From Xylaria sp. FL1777 (taxonomy: Eukaryota > Ascomycota > Sordariomycetes > Xylariales > Xylariaceae): a stretch of DNA of 64,000 bases. The stretch spans positions 372,001 to 436,000 of the forward strand of contig MU400524.1 of assembly GCA_022578965.1 (NCBI GenBank). The letters run 5' to 3'. Below the pieces are notes generated by a model. The model searched no databases. It worked only from the letters and a program-made list of their open reading frames with translations, and had not been told where the DNA came from. A program made the position numbers and the translations under genes. Numbering within the stretch: the stretch's first letter is position 1; the number at the start of each line of letters is the position of its first letter. This document shows, one piece after another, positions 46,698-57,424 of this stretch.

Positions 46698-47665
46698 ATG
46701 TTAGGCTTTAGTAGCCGCACAGACAAACATGGACAATACGAAAAGATTAACCTTAGTCATGATGATGAGGTAGAAGACAGTGGTACCATTGATGCCGCTA
46801 CGCCATCCTCCGGAGAAAACAGGACAAACAGCACGGATAAATCGAGCATCGCAGTGATAAGATTTTACCGACACCTCGTTATCATCCTTACCGGAGTGAA
46901 TGTGCTAATATCGTTCGCCGTGGTATGGCTTGGGATCGGATTCGCAAAACGTGTACCCTACCAGCTCACTGAGAACAATGTGGAATTTGTCGGTCCAGCG
47001 GGGATACCAGTTGAGATGGAGCTCTATCGATTCCAAACCGGCGTACGAGAGAGCACACCGTTCTTTGGCCCTCCCAATGCTACTACCGACGCTGCCTGGA
47101 ACACGATACTGAACGGTGAGGAGCCTTCTATACGCCTGTCTTATACATGGATTATCACTTACTAGATCTTGTCAGCTGGTTTGATCAAACTCACACCCGA
47201 GCAAGCCGACACGTTGAGCGCACCTACAGCGAAAGATCAACTGGACCCTACTTCATACGTTGGGATACTGGAGGTGTTCCATCAATTACACTGTCTTGTA
47301 AGAGAGTTTCGCCGTCAACGCCTAGTACGTTAATTCGTCGTTGTCTGATAATGGGACCAGAACACCTTACGACTGCGCGCATTCGCACAAGATCCGGAGG
47401 TCCAATTTGCCGATCCCGGCCACACAGGTGAGAAAATTATGATGATAGCGGCTTATTCGTATACTAAGGAGATCCAGCGCATTGTTTTGAGTACATTCGG
47501 CAGAGCTTGATGTGTCTCGCAGACGTCAATATCGCTCCGATCAGCTGGAACGAGAGGAAGCGCGAGTACGCCATTCACTGGGATGCTACGCGACAATGCA
47601 GGAACTTCGGGAAGATACGTGCCTGGGCGTTGGATAAGGACCATAAGGTTTCTGAGGATGTGTGA
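46698..47665 (+). CDS. UstYa-family (DUF3328) oxidase D
   Basis: Exons 46698-47115, 47176-47297, 47361-47427 and 47478-47665; 264 residues with all phases consistent. Membrane helix at residues ~60-82 (HLVIILTGVNVLISFAVVWL). Then VEMELYRFQTGV and the family's AAWNTILN. Exon 2 encodes AGLIKLTPEQADTL and ends in VFHQLHCL. Exon 4 begins within the second motif, HTAHCFEYIRQSLMCLADV. The C-terminal RQCRNFGKIRAWA resembles RQCRKFDKIYDWA of oxidase E. Intron positions coincide with those of oxidase E, so the two are probably paralogues from a duplication. Expected to be membrane-anchored in the secretory pathway, where the precursor also passes. Confidence 0.9.
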
Positions 47666-48173
47666 GAAGGTGCTCAATAGACTATAGCTTGTAGTCGGAG
47701 AAATCACTTAGAAATAATGAGTTTAATTTGACAATCAGGATTTGCTTGCTAGTCGTATTGGAGTAGGTCCATTATCCGTTAATAAATGATACCAACTTCA
47801 AGAATTCAGTAGCGATTCTGAGTGCTACTATAACAATCATCAAAGCTCCCTCGGGCACTGTAGACACTTTTGTTTTCTTTTGGAATAATAGGGGCTGGTG
47901 AATCCGGACTTGTGTCTTAGTGATAGACTAGACTACACTCACCTGGAATTGTGATTATTTAAAAATGAGCATCCTGACAAGATCAGGACCTTTAATAGTA
48001 TACGATGTTGTTTGAATTGGAGGCAGTACGATACTCTCTTCCTTGAAATTCGACTCTACCAAGAAAACTATAATGAACGTGACATGAGACTCATCCCATA
48101 CCCAACACCACCGATAACGTTGGCTAGGAAAGGTAGGCCGGCTTCTATACCTCCAGAGAAATAATCATTCGAT
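47666..48173. other. Intergenic between convergent oxidase D and the precursor gene
   Basis: 508 bp of AT-rich 3' flanks. No feature was recognised. Confidence 0.45.
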
Positions 48174-48819
48174 TCAAGCCTTCACCTCATCGCGCTTGCT
48201 AGAACCGTATGACCAGGTACCCGTGCCCCAAAGAAGCTCAACTTCATCGTCATCAGGCTTAGCAGCAGTTGTCACCTCACGCTGAACCTTCGCAGCCTTC
48301 GCAGCCTCCGCCTCATCACGTTTGCTAGAACCATATGACCAGGTGCCCGAGCCCCAAAGAAGCTCAACTTCATCATCATCAGGCTTGGCGGCAGTCGTCA
48401 CCTCACGCTTAATCTTCGCAATTATCGCAGCCTTCGCCTCGTCACGCTTGCTAGAACCATAAGACCAGGTGCCCGAGCCCCAGAGGAGCTCGACCTCGTC
48501 GTCGTCTCGCTTCTCAGGCGACTCCACCTGGGCAGGCTCCCTAGCCTTGATGTCGACTGCCGCGCGGGCTGTAGTGAGATTTCAGTTAGCTTGCTTGTTT
48601 CGTCCACTCGAGTCTTGAAAGTCTCGAATAGCAAAAGACCGCTATTACATGGTAGATATGCTCCTAATCTATGTACTTCCATGCAATATTGGTGTACTTG
48701 AAGTCTTTGAAGCAGTGCCATTCTGGTAAGAGGCATAGCGGCTTACCAGGGTTCTCAACTGGGGCCGCGAGGACGGCGGGCAGAGCGGCCAGAGATAGGA
48801 GGGAGAGTTGCCACTTCAT
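48174..48819 (-). CDS. RiPP precursor peptide with three core repeats (dikaritin/UstA-like)
   Basis: Exons 48747-48819 and 48174-48568, with an intron at 48569-48746; 155 residues. The start ATG at 48819 opens a signal peptide (MKWQLSLLSLAALPAVLAAP). After a short propeptide, three units follow of which full ones are 42 residues long. Each holds an acidic spacer and the core: DDDEVELLWGSGTWSYGSS twice, and the same with GTG in place of GSG once. Each core is followed at once by KR. Other KR sites lie before core 1 and between cores 1 and 2; the matching site before core 3 is QR. Segments after KR read DEAKAA, DEAEAA and DEVKA, which resemble Ste13-type spacers. Signal peptide, tandem cores, Kex2 sites and flanking UstYa enzymes together define the dikaritin precursor architecture. 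The product's activity is unknown. Confidence 0.9.
48195..48530 (-). repeat. 126-nt tandem core-peptide repeats
   Basis: CTTGCTAGAACC-type blocks start at about 48195, 48321 and 48447, spaced exactly 126 nt. The units are nearly identical at DNA level, with differences mostly at third positions and in the spacer. Confidence 0.9.
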
Positions 48820-49539
48820 GTTGACGGGTTGGTGGTTTTAGAGAGAGAGAAAAAGGTATGGGGTTGAAGATTGGTCTCTTGGATCTGACTTGGTTCTGTG
48901 AGATTGCGAATGCTTATCTGTGTAGTGGCCAAGGGGGACTTTGAGTCAAGTCTATAAATACTAGGGCCATTAACTTGGTGACATACAAAGGTCACGGCTA
49001 AGTCGCCTGCGCTCCGTTGTACCGGGCGTCCCGTGCCCGGGATATGTCGGTGATACTCTCTCTGGCGGAGAACTAGCCGTTGGGAATCAAACCCTCTGCA
49101 TAGCCTACAGTCGCAGGTGCTCAGGCTACTCACACCAAGATTGAGGATTGGCTAACGTATCTTCTGTTTGTGGTTTCAGCTGGTGTAGTTCTCGGCTCTG
49201 GTGCTATTTTCGAGACCCCGGGTGCTACATGCATACATAACTCCGCATAGCCTATCCTTGCCTATGTACCGCGTGTCACTGTTACCCCACGATGTGCCAT
49301 GAGACCTGCATAGCCTAGGTAACAAATGAGTAGATAGTAGTAGGCTCTTTGTCAAGATTCCGCATTTGTACTACCATAGTAAAATTCGGCGTAGGGAATG
49401 GTATTCACCACAAGTTGATTCTGTTGAGCTTTGACCGGCCATGAAGAAATTGGACGGCGAGACCATATCCACGTCATGACTACGAGAGTACTGATTGAAT
49501 CGTCCTTATTCTTGTCGTAATCTTCCACTTCGTCACAAG
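48820..49539. promoter_or_regulatory. Divergent promoter, precursor / oxidase E
   Basis: 720 bp. It holds three partial copies of the cluster palindrome (49098, 49245, 49308), a TATTTATAG box on the minus strand at ~48951-48959 (about 135 bp before the precursor ATG), and GCCCGGGATATG at 49035-49046. It is the region richest in shared motifs in the cluster. Confidence 0.6.
49245..49257. promoter_or_regulatory. Candidate cluster operator, 12/13 match (GCATAGCCTATCC)
   Basis: Differs from GCATAGCCTATGC at one base. Weaker 10-11 base matches flank it at 49098-49110 (GCATAGCCTACAG) and 49308-49320 (GCATAGCCTAGGT). Confidence 0.55.
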
Positions 49540-50616
49540 ATGTTCGCCTACTTCCGCCGATACAAGGCATACGCAAATAGCGACAGCCAACACAACGATG
49601 CAGAATCTCACAAGAGACTGGTAATGGAAGACGACTCGGAACCTAGCTCATCAAGGGCATCAGAAGACGGCGGAGATCCGCCAATGAGTTGGCGGAAAAC
49701 ACGCTCCAGAACACGTTTCGTCGTGGCTCTCGTGTCTTCTCTCGTTATAACCAACATCGTCACATTCGGCCTGTGGGTTAGCACCGTCCACCGCATGAGC
49801 TTGTGGCTGATGGACGACTATTACAACCGGCCCGGGATAGAGTATCTAGGCCAGGCTCAGGCGCCCGTAGAATACGAAAGCCGGAGGTTTCATACCGGCA
49901 TTGTCAACGGGGATGTGACGGAGTTTTTCGGCGCCCCGGGGACAAAGGCCGATGTGGCCTGGAATAGAGTCCTCAATAGTATGTTCCTGCTCTTATTCAA
50001 ACTCCTCGATATGCTAATTTAGAGCTGCTGCTTTAGCTGGACTGATGCGGTTGACTGCCGACCAAGCTAGTCGACTTGGAGATGAGACCACCAGGGAGTG
50101 GAATACGACTGACTCCTATGCCGGTATATTAGGAATGTTCCATCAGCTCCACTGTCTAGTCAGTATCCCTACCATATGATATCAAACCAATACTTATATG
50201 TCTATGTTTTCTGAGCAGAGTCGTCTTCGATATACCATATTCTTTCCCGATCGCTTTGAGCAGTTCGACGGGGAGCGCCTAGCGAACAAGCATATATGTA
50301 CGTGTCAGCTTCCGACGAGATGAGCCGAGATGTCATACTAATGCGAATCACAGTGCACTGCATTGAATACCTTCGTCAGATCATCATGTGTCTCGGCGAT
50401 GTAACGGTTGAACCCGTGGGGTGGAACGCAACGACCCTTAGTTACATCGCAGAGAAGGATCAAGTGAGACAGTGTAGGAAATTTGACAAGATATACGATT
50501 GGGCTAAGCAGGGTATAAATGAAGTCCCTAACGCGCCTGGGAATGAGAAGGTATGGCAGGATATGTTGAAGTTCAAAGACGCGCATCCCGTGGATCACTC
50601 TCATGTGGGTAACTAG
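49540..50616 (+). CDS. UstYa-family (DUF3328) oxidase E
   Basis: Exons 49540-49978, 50037-50158, 50219-50297 and 50354-50616; 300 residues. Start at the ATG of MFAYFRRYKAYANSDS; a further in-frame extension upstream has no ATG. Membrane helix FVVALVSSLVITNIVTFGLW. Then YLGQAQAPVEYESRRFHTGI and FFGAPGTKADVAWNRVLN, the family's N-terminal signature. Motif 1 is MFHQLHCL at the end of exon 2; motif 2, HILHCIEYLRQIIMCLGDV, forms across the exon 3/4 join. VTVEPVGW follows. It is transcribed divergently from the precursor, sharing its promoter. The intron pattern equals that of oxidase D. This is the most canonical member of the cluster. Confidence 0.92.
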
Positions 50617-51206
50617 AGGGTTGGTGTTAGCTAGGTAGCAAGCTTCATTAGATCAAAAAGCCAACCACGAGCTCGTCGGTAGTGGTATAGATACGTCCTC
50701 TGAAAACTTGCGAGCGAAGCATTAGGGTGCTTCTGTGTGTGTGGTAAATCTAGTGTAAATGGTAGTAGATAGGCCAAGAAGTCCACGTGAGGACTCAAAG
50801 CCTCCATTCATACATCATCACAGTGTCTTCCCACGAACCCCATCACAACTAGTGCTCCTCATAGGATAGGACCACCAAAGGACTAAGGGTAATGTCAGCA
50901 GGTAGAAACCCATAGCAAATCGCAGGTAACATTTCAGTGCGGAGAGCGCCCCCCATTGCAAACCGAATAAAGGCAGAGATGGAAACTCATTACCCTCGTC
51001 TTCCTAGTCGGTAGCAAGCTGGTCCTCCATAAGCCCATTCCTGCCCTGACATGATCTAACTTGGATATCCCGAATCCTTATTTGCTCAAATGGGGACGAT
51101 TCGCCATCTATCCCTTGCCGTCTCAGCCGACGTTGAATAGCGCGAAGATTACCAAATGCAAGTGTCATCTTATCGATATTTTTTTGATGATTTATATTTT
51201 GTACCT
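50617..51206. other. Intergenic, convergent oxidase E / MED17
   Basis: 590 bp of 3' flanks. Small ORFs here have no protein-like features. This is the right boundary of the RiPP cluster. Confidence 0.45.
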
Positions 51207-53199
51207 CTATAAATCTCCTCTCATGAGTTTCAGCACGATATCCTGAATACTCTCGCTTTCTGCATTTTGACTCTCCGATTCCCAAGTCCAGGTACGTGTA
51301 TGACTAGTCTTGTCAGCTTGCCAGTCTGCTTTTAGGGTTAGCACTATTTTGTTCTCTACGACATCGATTTCGATCCTTGTGTCCTTGCCCTTATTACTCT
51401 TAATTCCTATGCCCGCAATGCTCTCAGACCATTGGATGTCGTTGTCCCCAAGTTTTTCAGCTGCGGTCCGAGCAAGGTTCTGCGCCACGACTCGAACGGC
51501 TGCTTGGCAAAGATAATATACTGCTTCCTGGACGTTGGCGCAATAGTCTGCCGGTGGATATACGGCTTCTAGTGGATTTGGTGGCAGATCTTTGTTCTCA
51601 GCAGCCGGGGGTTTCAAAGTCATATTGAAATATGTACCAATAAAGGGGCGAACAAAGCCTCGGCTGAAGCACCAGATTCGCGCTTCTGGTGTGATGGTGA
51701 ACGTGTATAGAGACACCAAATTGAAAACGAGTTGCTGAACCCAAAGAAGTTCGGTGGTGGGGGTATGACGAACTTGGTTTGCCCCGGACGCAAGAGTATT
51801 TGGGTGTGGAAGAACTGAATAGAATGCTGTCGTAATGCCAGCATGTCGTAAAGTATGAACTAACTTGTCAAGGTGATTACCGAGGTCTGCGGAGTTTTTG
51901 AAGTACTCAAAACGGGATATGAGACTCCGTAGCATGTTAAACGTTGAGTTCTTGGGATCAGTTTGCCGTACCGAAGGGGATAGAGAAGTTCGTTTGTGGT
52001 AGTTTTGCCGGTGGCTCTGGAAAAGGAGAAATTGCAGAAGAGAGTATGCCGCAGTCGAAGAGCGGATACCCTCTGTATAATTTGCGCTTGTCTCATCCTG
52101 CTCATCAAGATCCTCCAATGTCAGGATGAATTCCGTTTTTTTATTTTGCTTCCAGGTAATGGCTGGGCCGTCGTAGTAGACATCGTAAGCGAGTAGAATG
52201 CGAGCTTCTCGATTGAGTTCGTACCATAGCTCCTGATGGAAGATAGTATTCCGCGCTTCGCGGACCCGATCCTTCAAAGGTGCGTCATCCGGTATTCGCC
52301 TGGGGAGAGGCGATTGATCGGTAACTACGCCATCTCTTTTGACGGTGATGCGTATTCTCTGGGACCCACCTCCAATCTTCCCAACGCCCAATTTAATAGT
52401 ACCATCATCATTCCGAATTAAAGGCGCAATGCTACTATTCCTGAACTCTGCTGCTGATTCGGCAAACCCAAAACGAACACCTAAGGTATGGGGTTCTTGA
52501 GGAAGTGCACAAACTGTCCAACCGTCGTCGCTCACAGCCAGTATGTCGGCCCAGTATTTGGTCTCAAGCTCGATCTCTTTCTCCAAGCGCTCGGCAGCAG
52601 CTAGGACGGAATCCACCATGTCATTGATACCCATGACCCTCCAGCCTGTGGCAACAGAGAGATCGTCCTGTATCTGTGCCTCGGTAACATTGGGCTCCCT
52701 GAGTTTAGAAGCCCCTAGGGTTCCAATGCCTACAAGATCGCGTAGTGCCGGAGACAGCGTAGTACCCGCCTGGACAGGAGCTTCTTTGGAGAGTAGGAGG
52801 GATATGGAATCGAGGGCTAGCATGGCAGACTGATGTGCAAACCTGTGGCATCTACGGTTAGTGCATGTTGACTGGTGCTATGTAGACAAAGACTGACTCG
52901 ATATTCCTCAAGAACTCCTCGCGCGCGGCAATGGCAGTCTTGCCCTTCGCTCCCTCAACTTCGTCGTCCTCATCGTCATCGTCGTCGTCGTCTTCCTCAT
53001 CGGAGCCGCCAACACTATCGTCCCCGTGCGTTCCTTGTTGTTGGGCCTGGATCTCTCGGCGCAACTGTGACTCGCTCAGGTTCCGGAAACCACCAGGCTG
53101 GGAATTGACACGCGCGATAAACTCGGCAAGGCTTTGGGGCTTCTTGTCGCCAGTCGGCCACGGGCGCAGGGAGAAGGGTGTCTGGTTGTTGCCAGTCAT
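51207..53199 (-). CDS. MED17: Mediator complex subunit 17 (Srb4)
   Basis: Head-module scaffold of Mediator, which links activators to RNA polymerase II. Exons 52898-53199 and 51207-52842, with an intron at 52843-52897; 645 residues. The N-terminus FSLRPWPTGDKKPQSLAEFI and ARVNSQPGGFRNLSESQLRR is the typical fungal Med17 start. An acidic stretch (EEDDDDDDDEDDEVEG) follows. Exon 2 has LALDSISLLLSKEAPVQAGT, ATGWRVMGINDMVDSVLAAA, a Trp-rich turn (VSDDGWTVCALPQEPHTLGV) and RFGFAESAAEFRNSSIAPL. No break is visible. It is a conserved single-copy gene that marks the edge of the accessory cluster. Confidence 0.92.
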
Positions 53200-54949
53200 G
53201 GTGGCTGTAGCTGTATTGCCAAGGGCCGAGTTCTGGGGTGGATGGTCACGCAGAGTAGTGTGGAGCGACTATCGTTCGGTGGCGGTAATCAGCATTCATC
53301 GTGTACTGTCATCCCGCTGCTATACCCTAGAGATTGTGGACAAATCACGTTGTTTGGTGTTTGTATGTTGCATGTTATCCATGATCTATCAGTTGTGTGT
53401 AGATTCAGAGTATCTCCAGGATACCTGCCCAGGTAGGTACTGGTGGTTGGCGCATGCCACAATACGCTAAACTTATTGTGGAATCTTATGAGGCTGATGG
53501 TGTGGCTCTTTCTACACAACAAAGCCAGTGGTCTAAATGTATCTCTTGAATTAAAGATCTAGGAATGAACACCTGAGAACTAACTCAGAATAGTACCTAC
53601 ATACTCTACAATTATGTATAAGAGCTAGACAAATTCCTTGGGATAAGACGAGCAAGATGGTTATACTACAGACGTTGGACCACAGCAAATTCCAGGCCTA
53701 CGCTACAGTACAGTTAACTTATCTTGTATAATTCGGATGTACCTGGCCTATAGGGATCTAGACAAGGTATATAAATCGCATGATGCTGCAGGCTACTTGT
53801 GGGGGGCCCGCACTGAATTGGGCATAACATCGCGTAGTACTGCCTAGTACTTACCATCTCCTGGACCTTCTGTTGGATACAACAAGCGTACATAAAATAG
53901 CGCTGCGGGAATTTCATGGGCCATGTGGGATGAAGCAATGCTCGCAATTGGTACCTAGTTTCGACTGTACTTACCTACATACATATGTACTACACAACCT
54001 GAAGAAGTATCTGTAAGCTGTTGCCAAAAGTCGCTCATTAACAAGGTCCTTGTCCGGCGTTACCAGGGTTTCCGGACTTGTAGTTGGGGAGTAATTGTTG
54101 ATGCACCCACCTTGTACAGTGCTGCATAGAGCAGCAACTAGAATGTCAAAGAAAGAGCTGCATCAACAATAATTCAGTCGTACGATAAAGAAGCAACTTG
54201 GAAATGTGTACATGGTTAAGATACATGCCTAGGTATGTATAGGTCCTTCCATCACCCCACCAGTACCTAATCCACCATAATGACGCACAGCCTTACGCTC
54301 AGCTCCGCCGGAGGGGCTTTTAGGCCTCGGCCGGCATTCGGCGTGCTAACCTCGCAGTATCAACTGTGACCTTACCTGCAGCTACCTACCTACCTAGGTA
54401 CTGTCTACTGTAGGTACCGGCCGTGCTACCAGCAGCACCACTTAAAAAAAGAGCAGAAAACACGGGACCTACAAGCATCAGGGTGTACAATGCAGGGTAC
54501 CTAGGTATGGACATAGTACAATTGTAGCTCCCCCGCACCCTAGCCAATTGATAAGCCCGATAAGAGCTCACATCGTCCCATCCCACCATCCCACCATCCC
54601 ACCACGCTCTCACGCTCTTGGATGAGTGTTTTCCTGTCGTCGAGACACCCAATTACATGACATAACACGACCCATCGTCCGCTACACGCAGCCTCCCTAG
54701 TCTACAACCAACGCTGCAAATACCCTCTGCGTCACTTGACGTCTCTTGCTACCTTGCATATAAGCGACGCGAGTGGCCGACATAGAGCATCGTCGGCTCA
54801 GTCCCAGTCATTTTCACACCATCATAGTTATTCATAAACCATCCTACATCCCATTTAACCCGAGTCCTTGAGCTCTTTAAATTGTTCTTCTATTTTCCTA
54901 TCGTTACCCTCCTATATCCTACTATTTACCACAAACTCCGCCTCTCAAC
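53200..54949. promoter_or_regulatory. Divergent region MED17 / phosphofructokinase
   Basis: 1.75 kb without a gene. It contains CTACCTACCTACCTAGG (~54382-54398), a CCATCCCACCATCCCACCA repeat (~54585-54605), and CATATAAGC near 54756 as a possible TATA element about 190 bp before the PFK start. The leader is pyrimidine-rich. Confidence 0.5.
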
Positions 54950-57424
54950 ATGGCGCAGCACAAGAAGAAGATCGCCGTCATGACATCCGGGGGTGACTCC
55001 CCCGGCATGAACGCCGTCGTCCGCGCCGTTGTTCGAATGTCGATTCACATGGACTGTGATGTCTTTTGCGTGTATGAAGGATACGAAGGTCTCGTCCGCG
55101 GTGGCAAGTACATCAAACAGATGGGATGGGAGGATGTACGGGGATACCTCTCCGAAGGCGGCACCCTCATCGGCACAGCCAGATGTATGGCATTCTTTGA
55201 ACGCGCAGGCCGTATTCAGGCAGCAAAGAACATGGTCCTCAACGGCATAGACGCACTCATCATCTGCGGCGGCGATGGTTCGCTTACTGGTGCTGACAAG
55301 TTCCGTGCCGAATGGCCATCGCTCCTCGAAGAGCTCGTCTCGAAGGGTGACTTACAGAAAGAACAGATCGAACCATACAAACACCTAAATATTGTCGGAC
55401 TGGTTGGCTCCATTGACAATGACTTGTCTGGAACAGACGCTACCATCGGCGCTTACTCTGCCCTATCACGTATCTGCGAAATGGTCGACTATATCGAGGC
55501 TACCGCTTCATCTCATTCCCGTGCTTTTGTCATCGAGGTAATGGGTCGTCATTGTGGTTGGCTTGCCCTCATGGCAGCAGTTGCTACTGGCGCAGACTTT
55601 CTATTTATCCCAGAGAAGCCTAGGGAAGATAACTGGAGAGAAGAAATGTGTCAAGTCATAAAAGAGGTTAGCAGTCTCTCCTGATCTCGGGCGCTTGCCA
55701 ATTTATCTAACACGTGTCTAGCACCGAAGTATGGGGAAACGTAAGACTATCGTCATCATTGCCGAAGGTGCTCTAGATAAACATGGAGAAAAGATCACCC
55801 CCACCATGGTCAAGGATCTCCTAGCGGATAAGAACGGTCTCGGCCTCGATACTCGCATCACAACATTAGGCCACGTTCAGAGAGGAGGAACCGCTGTCGC
55901 TTACGATAGAATGCTCGGTACTTTGCAGGGTGTCGAGGCCGTCAAGGCTGTGCTTGAGGCTACCCCTGAGACCGAAACTTGTTTCATCGCCATTACCGAG
56001 AACAAGATCACAAGGAAGCCCTTGATGGCTGCTGTCAGGGAGACCAAAGAAGTTGCGACGTTGATCGAAGCACAGCGTTTCAACGAAGCCATGGCGCTCC
56101 GTGATACCGAGTTTTCCGACCAGTACAAGTCCTACGCGATGTCAGCAAATACGGGATTCGGCGAAGAATCTAAGGTCAAAGAGAATGAGGTGAGTCAGCT
56201 ATGTGTCAGACATGAATAATAATTATTAATATTTCATAGAAAATGAGAATCGGATTTATCAATGTTGGCGCTCCGGCGGGCGGTATGAACGCTGCCATAC
56301 GCGCCGGTGTGGCTTACTGCCGAACCCGAGGACACGAACCCATCGCAATCCATAATGGATTTGCCGGCTTCGCTCGACATCACGGAGACAATCCTCTCGG
56401 TGCCGTTCGATCTTTTGACTGGCTTGAGGTAGATGGCTGGGCTAGCAAAGGTGGTTCAGAGATTGGCACAAACCGCGAACTACCCGAGGAATCGGGTATT
56501 GAACACATTGCCAATCTAATCAAGAAGTACAAATTTGATGCACTCTTCCTCATTGGCGGCTTTGAGGCCTTCCACGCAGTCTCCCAACTACGCAAAGCCA
56601 GGAGCATCTACCCTTCGCTCTGCATCCCCATGACTTTGCTACCAGCAACCATTTCCAACAACGTACCCGGCACCGAATACTCTCTCGGGTCTGATACGTG
56701 CCTGAACGAGCTCGTGGCATATTGTGACAAGATCAAACAGTCGGCCTCTGCCACTCGGCGGCGAGTCTTTGTCATTGAAACACAAGGTGGACGATCCGGA
56801 TATATCGCTCTATTAGCAGGTCTCAGTGTAGGAGCAAGTGCCGTTTATATTCCAGAGGAGGGGATCAGCCTACAGATGTTGACCGCAGATGTCATGCATC
56901 TCAAAGAGGTCTTCGCCAAAGATAAAGGCCAAACAAGAGCTGGAAGACTGGTGCTCATCAACGAGAAGGCCAGTCAGACCTACAATGCCAAACTCATCGC
57001 CGACATCATGCGTGAGGAGGCCCATAACAGATTTGAGTCTCGGGACAGCATTCCGGGGCACGTTCAACAGGGAGGTGTTCCTTCGCCGATGGACAGATGC
57101 CGGGCTGTAAGACTTGCCATCAAGTGTATACAGCACTTGGAGAAGTATGGACCTAGGGGTTACGAGAGCCCCGAAAAGATTGCTGAGGACTCTTTGAGCG
57201 CCTCGGTCATCGGAATCAAGAGCGCCTCGGTAGTATTTTCCTCCATGCAAGATCTCGAGGAGAACGAGACAGACTGGAAGAACCGCCGACCAACTGCAGC
57301 TCACTGGATGAATATAAAATCCGTCGTGGATATTCTAGGTGCACGCGCGGATTACCCTTCACCAGCGAAGAACTTAGAAGGCCTAGTGGCCAAGGACGCG
57401 AAACGAGGTCTGCTTACCAAATAA
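54950..57424 (+). CDS. pfkA: ATP-dependent 6-phosphofructokinase, fungal double-length type
   Basis: Phosphorylates fructose 6-phosphate to the 1,6-bisphosphate, the main control step of glycolysis; cytosolic. Exons 54950-55666, 55722-56189 and 56240-57424; 789 residues, the standard eukaryotic length of two fused halves. The N-terminal half has the catalytic features: [61 protein letters not shown] and [16 protein letters not shown]. The C-terminal half begins [20 protein letters not shown] and keeps [20 protein letters not shown] and [17 protein letters not shown], the degenerate regulatory copy that binds fructose 2,6-bisphosphate in the family. Introns are 55 and 50 nt. Nothing unusual. 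Confidence 0.96.

Noticed and set aside
48174..48819. Alpha-factor-type mating pheromone precursor
   Set aside because: Signal peptide, KR sites and DEAEA spacers fit, but the core lacks the features of Pezizomycotina alpha pheromones (paired Cys, GQ turn), and the neighbours are UstYa oxidases, not pheromone or mating genes.
51004..51285. 93-codon minus-strand ORF below MED17
   Set aside because: It overlaps the MED17 3' end in another frame; no domain, and MED17 has its own clear stop at 51207.
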